From Deltaproteobacteria bacterium (lineage in GTDB: Bacteria; UBA10199; GCA-002796325; JACPFF01), in assembly GCA_016183065.1 (NCBI GenBank), contig JACPFF010000006.1, forward strand, positions 1 through 64,000: a stretch of 64,000 nucleotides of DNA. Direction: 5' to 3'. A program made the position numbers and the translations under genes. Below the pieces are notes generated by a model. It was not told where the DNA came from. It saw only the letters and a list, made by a program, of their open reading frames with translations, and did not search any database. Shown here in pieces: positions 26,092-34,256 of this stretch (positions are counted from its first letter, which is position 1; every line of letters begins with the position of its first letter).

Positions 26092-27525
26092 ATGCGTCAT
26101 ATGTCCCGGATCATAGGGAGGGTCCTCCTGGGGGTTGCCGCGTCCATGATGGGGCTTTCTGCGGCCCACGCGGACGAGGCGCGCCAAGCATATCTCATGC
26201 AGGTGCGCAGTGCCCTCCTCGATTCCCCGCTCCATCAGCTCCGCGGGAGGCCCGTGGCCTTGTCGCTCGACGAATGTGTCCGGTTGGCGCTGGCGCACAA
26301 TGCCAAAATCGGGGCGAGCGATCATGCCATTGATGCGGCAAAGGCCCAGCAAAGAGAGGCCCATGCCCGCGGATGGCCGGTGTTCGAGTACGAATACCGG
26401 ACCGCCCCGGTCCCGCGCGATCTGAGCGATGCGGCCGGGAGTTTTTTTTCGGGCGATCTCGCCTGGTTTCACTCGTTATCGCTCAAGGTCGGCATTCCCC
26501 TCTATGCCTTTGGCAAGCTCTCCATTGCGCAAGCATTGGCCGAGCGCGGCGTGGTCGCCGAGCATGAGAAAAAACGGAAAGAGGGGGCCTCGGCGGTCGC
26601 AAAGGTGCGGCAGCTCTATTACGGGGTGCAACTCGCCGAAGAACTGGCCGGTGTCAGCCAGGAAGCGATCGACCGACTGACGGAGCGGATCGAGATCGAC
26701 CGCGACGAGGCCCGCAAAAAACGCGTCTCGCCCGTGGAACAATTGCGACTCCAGATTGTCCGTGCGGAAATCGAGAAGCAGCTGGCAGAGGCCCGCACCA
26801 AGCAGCGGCTCGCGCTGGAAGGCCTGCGGATCCAGGTCGGCCTTCCGGAAATGACCCCCGTCACGGTCACCTCGCGCGCCTTGCATGCACGGCGGGTCTC
26901 GTTGGCATCGATCGATGCCTATCTCCAGGAGGCCCGCACAGGACGTCCCGATGCGCGCCTTGTCGACATCGGTGTGGAGGCCAAGGCGCTCGAATATCAA
27001 TTGGAACGGAAAAAGGATCTCCCCGACATCGGGGTGGGCGGGTTTGTCGACATGGGGCGCACCATCGGTTCGATTCGCGGTATTACGAGCACGGACGATT
27101 TCAATCACCCGTTTCGGTACGCGCGGGCGGGGGTCGGGGTCCAACTGAAAGGCCGATTTGATCCGCACGGCGGGGCGGCGAGGATCCGCAAAAAGCGGAG
27201 CGAATATTACAAGGTCACTCTGGAGCGGGATCTGGCCAAGGAAGGGATCGCGCTCGAGGTCCGACAGACCTTCCTGGAGGCCAAGGCGGCGCATGAACAG
27301 GTGATGCGGGCCGATGAAAGCCGGGAATTGGCGCGCCGGATGTTTTTCTTGACGAAGAGTAATAATGAACTAGGGATCGGCGACAGTCGAGAATATGCCG
27401 ATGCCGTACAGATGCTCCTGATGACCCAGGGGCGGTATTTTGAGGCAGTGTTTGCCTGGAATAGTGCGCTCGCCTCCCTCGATGACAAGATTGGATTGGT
27501 GCCGTATGCGGAATCGATGGAATAA
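26092..27525 (+). CDS. TolC-family outer-membrane efflux protein
   Basis: The 477-residue protein has a signal peptide (IIGRVLLGVAASMMGLSAAHA) and the helical hairpin repeat architecture of TolC: LSLDECVRLALAHNAKIGASDHAIDAAKAQQREAHA opens the first repeat, and a second starts near residue 280. TolC proteins form outer-membrane exit ducts for efflux pumps or type I secretion. Here the gene is followed by an MlaC-like gene, with overlap, rather than by an inner-membrane pump. ATG 26101 is an alternative start. Confidence 0.88.
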   Translation: MRHMSRIIGRVLLGVAASMMGLSAAHADEARQAYLMQVRSALLDSPLHQLRGRPVALSLDECVRLALAHNAKIGASDHAIDAAKAQQREAHARGWPVFEYEYRTAPVPRDLSDAAGSFFSGDLAWFHSLSLKVGIPLYAFGKLSIAQALAERGVVAEHEKKRKEGASAVAKVRQLYYGVQLAEELAGVSQEAIDRLTERIEIDRDEARKKRVSPVEQLRLQIVRAEIEKQLAEARTKQRLALEGLRIQVGLPEMTPVTVTSRALHARRVSLASIDAYLQEARTGRPDARLVDIGVEAKALEYQLERKKDLPDIGVGGFVDMGRTIGSIRGITSTDDFNHPFRYARAGVGVQLKGRFDPHGGAARIRKKRSEYYKVTLERDLAKEGIALEVRQTFLEAKAAHEQVMRADESRELARRMFFLTKSNNELGIGDSREYADAVQMLLMTQGRYFEAVFAWNSALASLDDKIGLVPYAESME

Positions 27526-28255
27526 ATGGATGGTGATCCCTGTTGGAGGGGCTCTCTGTGCGATGTTGCTCACCTCGGGCGCGATGGCCGACTCGCCAAA
27601 ATCTGTGTGGTCCTCCGTGGTCACACCGTGGCTGCAGTTTCGGGCAAGACCGTTGCAGCGCAATGGCAGCGCCACGAGCCCGACGGCGGCCATTGAGGAG
27701 CTCGACCGCCTGCTGGATGACTACCGGACCGGCGCACACCTCTCGCCCGCGGATCGTCAGCACAACCGGGAGCTGAAGAAAAAAATCCTCTCGGGGACGT
27801 TTGATATTCGCGAACTCTGCCGGACAGCGCTGGGATCGCACTGGGTCGAGCGGTCGGAGAAGCAGCAGGACGAACTTGTCGATCTCATGACCTCGTTGAT
27901 GGAAGAGAAGGCCATTACCTCCAAAGAGCAGACGGTGAAGAAGAGTCGCTCCAAGGAGGTGTATCGTGTGCGGTACACCGGCGAGCGGTATCTCGATCCG
28001 CAGAAACAACGGGCGCTGGTCTTGTCGCGGGTCTATATTCCGGCCCACGATCTGACGATTGGGATCGATTACAAATTGGAGCAGATGGGCGGTGTGTGGA
28101 AGATTTACGATGTCGTGGTCGACGGTTCCAGTCTGGTCGACAATTATGCCTATCAATTCGATACGATCATCTCGGAACATGGGTATGACGAGCTCGTCCG
28201 GCGCATGGAACGGAAACTCGCTGAATTTCGCGCGGAGGAACGCGAGGCGGGATGA
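27506..28255 (+). CDS. MlaC/Ttg2D-family periplasmic phospholipid-binding protein
   Basis: The 249-residue protein has a signal peptide (MRNRWNKWMVIPVGGALCAMLLTSGAMA) and the MlaC pattern: FDIRELCRTALGSHWVERSEKQQDELVDLMTSLME, then VYRVRYTGERYL, YKLEQMGGVWKIYDVVVDGSSLVDNYAYQFD and IISEHGYDELVRRMERKL. MlaC shuttles phospholipids between the outer and inner membranes. The start overlaps the tolC-like gene by 20 bases, and the end overlaps the next gene (ATGA). No MlaD/E/F genes are visible in this window. Confidence 0.88.
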   Translation: MRNRWNKWMVIPVGGALCAMLLTSGAMADSPKSVWSSVVTPWLQFRARPLQRNGSATSPTAAIEELDRLLDDYRTGAHLSPADRQHNRELKKKILSGTFDIRELCRTALGSHWVERSEKQQDELVDLMTSLMEEKAITSKEQTVKKSRSKEVYRVRYTGERYLDPQKQRALVLSRVYIPAHDLTIGIDYKLEQMGGVWKIYDVVVDGSSLVDNYAYQFDTIISEHGYDELVRRMERKLAEFRAEEREAG

Positions 28256-29673
28256 GCTTCCGACGCGCCCTCATGGTGATGATCGATGGGGCTCGCGCCG
28301 ATTGTTTTGAGCAGCTCGTCGCGCGCGGGGATTTGCCGAACATCTCCCGATATCTGATCGAACGCGGATCCTACCGCCGCGCCGTGACCGCCTTCCCCTC
28401 CACCACGGGTCCGGCCTACCTCCCCTTTCTGACCGGCTGCCTCCCCGCCACCTGTAATGTCCCCGGCATTCGCTGGATGGAGAAAGCGCGCTATCGCGAT
28501 GGCGGCCGGCGCGGTATTCGCAGTTACGTCGGCATTGAAACGTTCCGGATCAATCCCGACATCACTCCCGGTATCGAGACGCTCTTTTCGATCTTCCCGG
28601 AGAGTTACAATGTCTTCAATTCCGTCTGTCGCGATGTTCCGTTTTGGCACAATCTCACCCGCTTCATCCGGATCCTCTACTGGTACTATGCCCATCTCAC
28701 GGACCGGTGGGCCTTTGTCGACGCCGCAGCCGCGGCCAAACTCCTCTCGGTGATCGAACGGGATTTCCAGTTCGGCTTTGTCGTCTTTCCCGGCGTCGAT
28801 GAATATTCGCACCTCGATGACCCGTTTGGAGAGGAGACGCGCGCCGCCTATCGCGTGGTGGATGCCGCGATCGGAAAGGGGGTGCACCAGTTGAAGCGGC
28901 GGGGGATGTTTGACGAGACCGTCTGGTGGATCATCAGCGATCATGGGTTGTCCTCGACGCATACGCATTTCTGCATGAACCGCTTTCTGGAGTCCGCGGG
29001 GCGGCGTCCCCTCTATTATCCCATGATCCATCGACGCCGCTGCAGGGCCGCGAACATGATGTCCGGCAACGGGATGACGCATCTCTATTTTCGGCACGCA
29101 ACGGGGTGGAGAACGCCCATGACGATGACGCATCTTGAGGAAGAGAGCCCCGATCTCCTGCCGCGTCTCCTGGAAGAACCTGCGGTCGATCTGGCGGCAG
29201 TCCGGGTTGCGGATGGACGGATTGCCCTCCTGTGCCATGGCGGTCGCGCAACGATCGAATGGGTGGGGGCCCAGATCCGGTATACGGATCACGGCGGGGA
29301 CCCCCTACAGCTCATGGGCCATACCGGCAGTTGCCATCGCCAATTCTCTGCCGAGCAGGTGCTCTGTGAGACCGCGGACGCGCGCTATCCGGATGCCGCG
29401 TATCAGTTGGCGCATCTCTTTCGGAGTCCACGGACGGGCGATGTCGTTGTCAGTGCAACGCCGGGGTATGATCTCCGTGCGGAGTATGAAACCCCGGAGC
29501 ATCGGAGTTCGCACGGTTCACTCCACCGCGATCACATGATCGTCCCGCTGGTCTGCAATGTCCCCTTGGCGGAAGGGCCGTTGCGGACCGTCGACGTCTT
29601 TCCCACCACGCTCCATCTGATGGGCCGTGCCGCGGTCCGGCCGATCGATGGCTCCGTACGCGCTGTCACATAG
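28252..29673 (+). CDS. Alkaline-phosphatase-superfamily phosphodiesterase
   Basis: The 473-residue protein starts MSFRRALMVMIDGARAD and has the type I phosphodiesterase/nucleotide pyrophosphatase layout: the DG metal site in MIDGAR, a Thr nucleophile region FPSTTGPAYLPFLTG, a GVDEYSHLDD metal loop, ISDHGLSSTHTHF, and a final HGSLHRDHM. It has no signal peptide. The substrate is unknown; family members cleave phosphodiesters or transfer phospho-head-groups. Overlap with the mlaC-like gene and the tolC-mlaC context suggest an envelope lipid or efflux role. Confidence 0.82.
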   Translation: MSFRRALMVMIDGARADCFEQLVARGDLPNISRYLIERGSYRRAVTAFPSTTGPAYLPFLTGCLPATCNVPGIRWMEKARYRDGGRRGIRSYVGIETFRINPDITPGIETLFSIFPESYNVFNSVCRDVPFWHNLTRFIRILYWYYAHLTDRWAFVDAAAAAKLLSVIERDFQFGFVVFPGVDEYSHLDDPFGEETRAAYRVVDAAIGKGVHQLKRRGMFDETVWWIISDHGLSSTHTHFCMNRFLESAGRRPLYYPMIHRRRCRAANMMSGNGMTHLYFRHATGWRTPMTMTHLEEESPDLLPRLLEEPAVDLAAVRVADGRIALLCHGGRATIEWVGAQIRYTDHGGDPLQLMGHTGSCHRQFSAEQVLCETADARYPDAAYQLAHLFRSPRTGDVVVSATPGYDLRAEYETPEHRSSHGSLHRDHMIVPLVCNVPLAEGPLRTVDVFPTTLHLMGRAAVRPIDGSVRAVT

Positions 29674-29787
29674 CGTTCAACATGGCATGATGGGGCGCCA
29701 TTGAGAGAAAAAACACGATCTCTTGCGCAAGGCGTCAATCATATGTTAGCCGATGGCGTTCACATGGGGTTGCTGTCAGGAGGGGGC

Positions 29788-30558
29788 ATGAAGATTGGCG
29801 TCCTTGTCAAACAGGTACCAGACACCGCAACAAAAATCGTCCTAACCGCAAATGGGCGCGGCATTGAGGAAGGGAACGTCAAATGGGTGATGAATCCGTA
29901 TGACGAATATGCCGTCGAAGCAGCCTTGCGACTCCAGGGCCCATTGTCTGCGGAAGTCGTCGTTTTTTCGTTGGGGCCGGCTCGTGCGGTCGAGACGTTG
30001 CGCATGGCATTGGCCATGGGTTGTGACCGCGCGGTGCGGATTCATGCGGAGACCCCGCTCGACGCGTTTGCCACGGGAAATGCGTTGGCGGTTGCGATTG
30101 CGGCCAGTGGCTGCGAGCTCGTCTTTGGCGGCAAGCAGGCGGTCGATGACGATGCCGGCCAGGTCCTGCAAATTGTGGCTGAAGTCTTGCACTGGCCCGT
30201 GGTTTCCGTCGCAAACCAGCTCCACGTGCATGCGGGCAACGACGGGATCACGGTCCATCGGCCTGCTGCGGGCGGCGTCACCGAAGTCGTGGAGCTCGGC
30301 TTTCCGGCCGTGATCGGATGCGACAAGGGGTTGAATACGCCGCGCTACCCTTCACTCCCCGGTATCATGAAGGCCAAACAGAAACCGCTCACCGAACAAC
30401 AGAGTCGCGACCTGCTGGGGGGGGTGTCACCGCACGTCGTCTTGCAACAGTTTTCTCTGCCGCCCGACCGTCCGGCGGGACGAAAAATTACCGGTGACCC
30501 CGAAAATGTGGCGCAGCAATTGGTCGATTGGTTGCACAACGAGATCAAAGTGATCTGA
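29788..30558 (+). CDS. etfB: Electron transfer flavoprotein beta subunit
   Basis: The 256-residue protein starts MKIGVLVKQVPDTATKIVL and includes WVMNPYDEYAVEAALRL, CELVFGGKQAVDDDAGQV and the PRYPSLPGIMKAKQKPL signature. With EtfA it binds FAD and AMP and carries electrons from acyl-CoA dehydrogenase to the quinone pool. ATG 29788 has an AGGAGGGGG site. The next genes are etfA and an acyl-CoA dehydrogenase, the expected partners. Confidence 0.95.
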   Translation: MKIGVLVKQVPDTATKIVLTANGRGIEEGNVKWVMNPYDEYAVEAALRLQGPLSAEVVVFSLGPARAVETLRMALAMGCDRAVRIHAETPLDAFATGNALAVAIAASGCELVFGGKQAVDDDAGQVLQIVAEVLHWPVVSVANQLHVHAGNDGITVHRPAAGGVTEVVELGFPAVIGCDKGLNTPRYPSLPGIMKAKQKPLTEQQSRDLLGGVSPHVVLQQFSLPPDRPAGRKITGDPENVAQQLVDWLHNEIKVI

Positions 30559-30568
30559 CGAGGGGATC

Positions 30569-31549
30569 ATGGGCAATGACATTGTGGTCGTCTGCGAAGG
30601 CGACGCCGGAAGACTCAAAAAGTATTCGCTGGAACTCGTTGCCAAGGCCGCGGAGATGGCGACGGCGCTGGACGCGACCGTGCGGGCGGTTGCCGTGGGG
30701 AAGGGGCTTGCCGAGGCCCTGCAGGTCGTCGGACCGTATGGCGTGACGCGCGCCACGGCGATCGATGCCCCCGGGCTGACCGGACACTACAACAGCGATG
30801 CCGCGACCGCCGCGCTCTCCACGTGGCTGCAGCAGGTGCAGCCGATGGCGGTTCTCTCCAGCACGTCCGCGCACGGCCGCGATTACCTTCCGCGCGTGGC
30901 CACGCGTCTCAAGACCGGATTCATCTCCGACGCCATTGCCCTCACGGTGACCGATGGCCGGCTGGTGGCCCGTCGTCCGATCTACGCGGGGAAGGCCCTC
31001 GTCGATTGCGTCGTCACGGGGAGCCCGCAAATGATCGGCATTCGGCCCAATGTCTTCGGGCTCCCCGCGGCAACGGGGGGCGTGGCGACCGTGGAGACCG
31101 TGACGGTGGAGATCGCGCCGCCGCGGGAAACGATCCGCGAAGTCGTGGCCGCCGCACAACGGGTGGTCGATCTGACCGAGGCCGAGATCATCGTCTCGGG
31201 CGGGCGCGCGATGGGGAGCAGCGACAATTTTCGGTACATCCGGGATTTGGCGGACGCCCTAGGCGGCACGGTCGGCGCATCGCGGGCTGCGGTCGATGCC
31301 GGGTACATTCCCCACGCCCATCAGGTCGGACAAACCGGCAAGACCGTCAATCCGACCCTCTATGTGGCCTGCGGGATCTCGGGGGCCATTCAACATCTGG
31401 CCGGCATGCGGACGGCGCGCCACATTGTGGCCATCAACAAGGATGCCGACGCCCCGATTTTTGCCAGGGCCGATTTCGGGATCGTCGGCGATCTCTTCAC
31501 GATCCTCCCGATCCTCACGGAGAAGATACGCAAAGTGAGATCCGCATGA
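30569..31549 (+). CDS. etfA: Electron transfer flavoprotein alpha subunit
   Basis: The 326-residue protein has the C-terminal FAD-binding signature: VSGGRAMGSSDNFRYIRDLADALGG, AVDAGYIPHAHQVGQTGKTV, YVACGISGAIQHLAGM and VAINKDADAPIFARADFGIVGD. It forms the EtfAB heterodimer with the preceding gene. It overlaps the acyl-CoA dehydrogenase gene by four bases. A long open frame overlapping most of etfA in another phase is a high-GC artefact. Confidence 0.95.
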   Translation: MGNDIVVVCEGDAGRLKKYSLELVAKAAEMATALDATVRAVAVGKGLAEALQVVGPYGVTRATAIDAPGLTGHYNSDAATAALSTWLQQVQPMAVLSSTSAHGRDYLPRVATRLKTGFISDAIALTVTDGRLVARRPIYAGKALVDCVVTGSPQMIGIRPNVFGLPAATGGVATVETVTVEIAPPRETIREVVAAAQRVVDLTEAEIIVSGGRAMGSSDNFRYIRDLADALGGTVGASRAAVDAGYIPHAHQVGQTGKTVNPTLYVACGISGAIQHLAGMRTARHIVAINKDADAPIFARADFGIVGDLFTILPILTEKIRKVRSA

Positions 31550-33321
31550 CGCACGGGGTGCAGGGTGGTCGATTTCTGGTCCGCCCCGTGGGTGAGGCGG
31601 ACCCGTTCATCCCGGAAGAGTTGAGCCCGGAATTGCAGCAGTTGCGCGGGCTCGCGATCGACTTTGTTGAGGGCGAAGTCATTCCGCGCGACGACGACAT
31701 TGAGGCGCAGACGCCCGGAGTCCTTCCCACTCTCCTCAAGAAAGCGGGGGAATTGGGACTGATGATGGTCGAGGTGCCGGAGGCATTCGGGGGCCTGGGG
31801 CTCGGCAAGATTGCGGCCACGGTTGTCGCCGAGGGGGCGGCTGGACAGGGGTCGTTTACCGCGGCCCTCATGTGCCAGACCGGCATCGCCACCATGCCCG
31901 TCCTCTATTTTGGCACGTGCGAACAGCAGGAGAAGTATCTCTCAAAGCTGGCCACCGGCGAATTTTTGGGGGCCTATGCACTGACCGAGGCAGGTGCCGG
32001 CTCGGACGCCCTTGCTGCGCGGACGAAGGCCGTCAAAACGCCGGATGGCAAATGGTATCTCCTCAACGGCGAGAAACAATTTATCACCAATGGCGGATTT
32101 GCCGACCTCATGACGGTCTTTGCCAAGGTTGATGGAGAACATTTCTCGGCATTCTTGGTGGAACGGACCATGCCCGGTGTGTCGCATGGCCCAGAAGAGA
32201 AAAAGATGGGGATCTACGGGTCGTCGACCGTACCGCTGATCTTGCAGGATGCCAAAGTCCCGGCGGCCAATCTCCTGGGGGAGGTGGGGAAGGGACACCA
32301 GATCGCCTTTGCGAGTCTCAACATCGGACGGTGGAAACTCGGGGCCGCCACCATGGGCCAGTGCAAGCGGATCCTCCGGCGCGTGGTGCAATACGTCAAG
32401 GAGCGCCATCAGTTCGGGGAGCCGCTGGCGGCCTTTGAACTGACGCAACAGAAGATTGCCGAGATGGCGATCAAGATTTTTCTCTGCGAGTCGATTGTCT
32501 ATCGCTATGCCGGCGAGATCGATCGGGGTGTGGCTGCACTCGACCCTGCAGGGGCAACGCATTTTCGTGAACGGGCCAAGATCAACGAAGCACTGGCGAT
32601 CGAGGCCTCGATCAGCAAGGTCTTCTGTTCGGAGTCCCTCTTCGAATGTGCGGATGAAGCCGTGCAATTGTTTGGCGGATATGGCTATCTGCGCGAGTAC
32701 CGCCCGGAACGATACTACCGCGACAATCGGATCAACCGCATCTGGGAGGGGACCAACGAAATCAACCGCTTTTTGATCCCCGGGACGTTGATGAAACGGA
32801 TGGCCAAGGGGGGGATCGACTTTCTGACTGAGTTGACGACCATTCTTGGCGAATTGAAGAGTGGATTTGCCACTGTGGATCCCGCGGTGCCCCTGGCCGT
32901 CTGGCAGGATCAGGTCAACCAGCTCAAGAAGTTGGTCATCTATGTCGGTGGCGTTGCCGTGAACGTCTATGGTCCCGACATCCAGCAGCGACAGCAGATA
33001 TTGCATGACATGGCCGACCTCGCCATTGCCGCCTATGTGGCGGATTCGGCCCTGGCGCGCGTTTTGAAATTGCATCGGCGCGATGCGGCGGCCGCACAAC
33101 TGCCGTTGTGCATGGTGACGGCGTACCTCGCGCGACGGCTGCCGGAACTCAAGATGTTGGCCAATCAGGCCGTGGCCAACATTGCCGCTGGTGATGCCGA
33201 AAAATACCGGCCGTATGGCAAAGCGGTCGGAAAATTCCTCCACTATCTCCCCTTCGATCTGGTGGCCGCCCGTCGCGATATTGCCGCGGTGATCCTCGCC
33301 CGTGGGGAGTATGGATGGTAG
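31546..33321 (+). CDS. Acyl-CoA dehydrogenase, long form with C-terminal extension
   Basis: The 591-residue protein has the acyl-CoA dehydrogenase core: AYALTEAGAGSDA (FAD contact), GEKQFITNGGFADLM, RHQFGEPLAAFELTQQKIAEM, and ECADEAVQLFGGYGYLREYRPERYYRD with the usual catalytic-base region, then IWEGTNEINRFLIP. About 190 extra residues follow, as in VLCAD/ACAD9-like enzymes and Bacillus FadE. It oxidises acyl-CoA in beta-oxidation and passes electrons to EtfAB, encoded just upstream. ATG 31546 is set by the ATGA overlap with etfA. Confidence 0.93.
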   Translation: MTHGVQGGRFLVRPVGEADPFIPEELSPELQQLRGLAIDFVEGEVIPRDDDIEAQTPGVLPTLLKKAGELGLMMVEVPEAFGGLGLGKIAATVVAEGAAGQGSFTAALMCQTGIATMPVLYFGTCEQQEKYLSKLATGEFLGAYALTEAGAGSDALAARTKAVKTPDGKWYLLNGEKQFITNGGFADLMTVFAKVDGEHFSAFLVERTMPGVSHGPEEKKMGIYGSSTVPLILQDAKVPAANLLGEVGKGHQIAFASLNIGRWKLGAATMGQCKRILRRVVQYVKERHQFGEPLAAFELTQQKIAEMAIKIFLCESIVYRYAGEIDRGVAALDPAGATHFRERAKINEALAIEASISKVFCSESLFECADEAVQLFGGYGYLREYRPERYYRDNRINRIWEGTNEINRFLIPGTLMKRMAKGGIDFLTELTTILGELKSGFATVDPAVPLAVWQDQVNQLKKLVIYVGGVAVNVYGPDIQQRQQILHDMADLAIAAYVADSALARVLKLHRRDAAAAQLPLCMVTAYLARRLPELKMLANQAVANIAAGDAEKYRPYGKAVGKFLHYLPFDLVAARRDIAAVILARGEYGW

Positions 33322-33327
33322 CGGGTG

Positions 33328-34113
33328 ATGCGACTGGTTACGAGCCATGCGATGTCTGAGACGGGCTGGCGCATCGCCGTGCTCCAGCCCATGTTGCATC
33401 ACGAGACCCACGACGCCAATCTCCAGACCATTGCGGCATTGCTGGAGGGGACGCACGCCGACCTGATCCTCCTCCCGGAACTATTTTTCCGGACCAATGA
33501 CGTGTCGGCCTATCAGCACTATCTGCAGCAGCTCGCCGCCCGTACCGGGGCCCTCGTGGTTGGCGGGTCTTTCTGGATGCCCCAGGGAGAGCGCTGCATC
33601 AATGCCGGCTTCGTCGTGTCGCCGGCGGGGGAGATTGTGGCGCGATATAGCAAGCGGCATCCCTATGGGCGCGAACAGGCACAGGGCGTTTGCAGTGGAG
33701 CGGGGCCGGTGCGGTTTGCCTGGCGTGGGGGGAGGGTGGCCGTCATGATCTGTGCCGATCTCTGGGACCGCCGGCTGGTGGCCGATGTGAGCCTCGACTG
33801 CGAGCTCCTCTGTGTGGTGGCCGAGAGTGTGGCCGAGGCGCATCCGCCGGGCGTTGCGCGGACATTATGGCATCAGCTCATGGCCGTGCGGGCGTATGAG
33901 GGTGCCCAACTGGTCGCCGTGAGTGATTGGGCCGAGGCCCACCACCCGGATGGGAGCGCGACGTGTGGTGTCGCGGGTGTGGTCGATCCGGGCGACCTCC
34001 AGCTGGCACGGGTCTCTCCGCCGGTCTCTGGTGGGGTCGCGGTGGCCTGCTGCGAGTGGCCGCGCCTGATGGCGCATCGTCAGACCCGTCGGCAGCGCAC
34101 CTTTCTCTTTTAG
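33328..34113 (+). CDS. Carbon-nitrogen hydrolase (nitrilase superfamily)
   Basis: The 261-residue protein contains the Glu-Lys-Cys triad of the family: LILLPELFF (E), ARYSKRHPYGREQ (K) and VAVMICADLWDRR (C). It hydrolyses a C-N bond in an amide or nitrile; the substrate cannot be told. GTG 33325, ATG 33328 and ATG 33352 are all possible starts, and none has a strong ribosome site. It is the last gene of the etf-acyl-CoA dehydrogenase operon. Confidence 0.85.
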   Translation: MRLVTSHAMSETGWRIAVLQPMLHHETHDANLQTIAALLEGTHADLILLPELFFRTNDVSAYQHYLQQLAARTGALVVGGSFWMPQGERCINAGFVVSPAGEIVARYSKRHPYGREQAQGVCSGAGPVRFAWRGGRVAVMICADLWDRRLVADVSLDCELLCVVAESVAEAHPPGVARTLWHQLMAVRAYEGAQLVAVSDWAEAHHPDGSATCGVAGVVDPGDLQLARVSPPVSGGVAVACCEWPRLMAHRQTRRQRTFLF

Positions 34114-34199
34114 GCCATTTTCTCAACTCAATTTGAAAAAACGTCAAAAATTTGACAGGATGAAAAATCTAACCCACTGAAATCCGGTGATTTTTCCAT

Positions 34200-34228
34200 G
34201 TGACATCTTGGCAAGGCTTTTGTAGAAT
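34200..34228 (+). promoter_or_regulatory. Promoter of the secreted FG-GAP/TSP3 protein gene
   Basis: GTGACA at 34200-34205, a 17-base spacer and TAGAAT at 34223-34228 make a plausible sigma-70 promoter, about 28 bases before ATG 34257. Upstream (34112-34185) the text GGCCATTT...CTGAAATCC echoes the block before the rpsA promoter. Confidence 0.5.
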
Positions 34229-34256
34229 AGAGCGTCTAGAGCGAAGGAGCTTTGGC

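Noticed and set aside
30823-31545. Long in-frame extension of the acyl-CoA dehydrogenase over etfA
   Set aside because: It lies in another phase of a clear etfA gene, and the ATGA overlap at 31546 gives the expected family start. The open frame is an effect of high GC.
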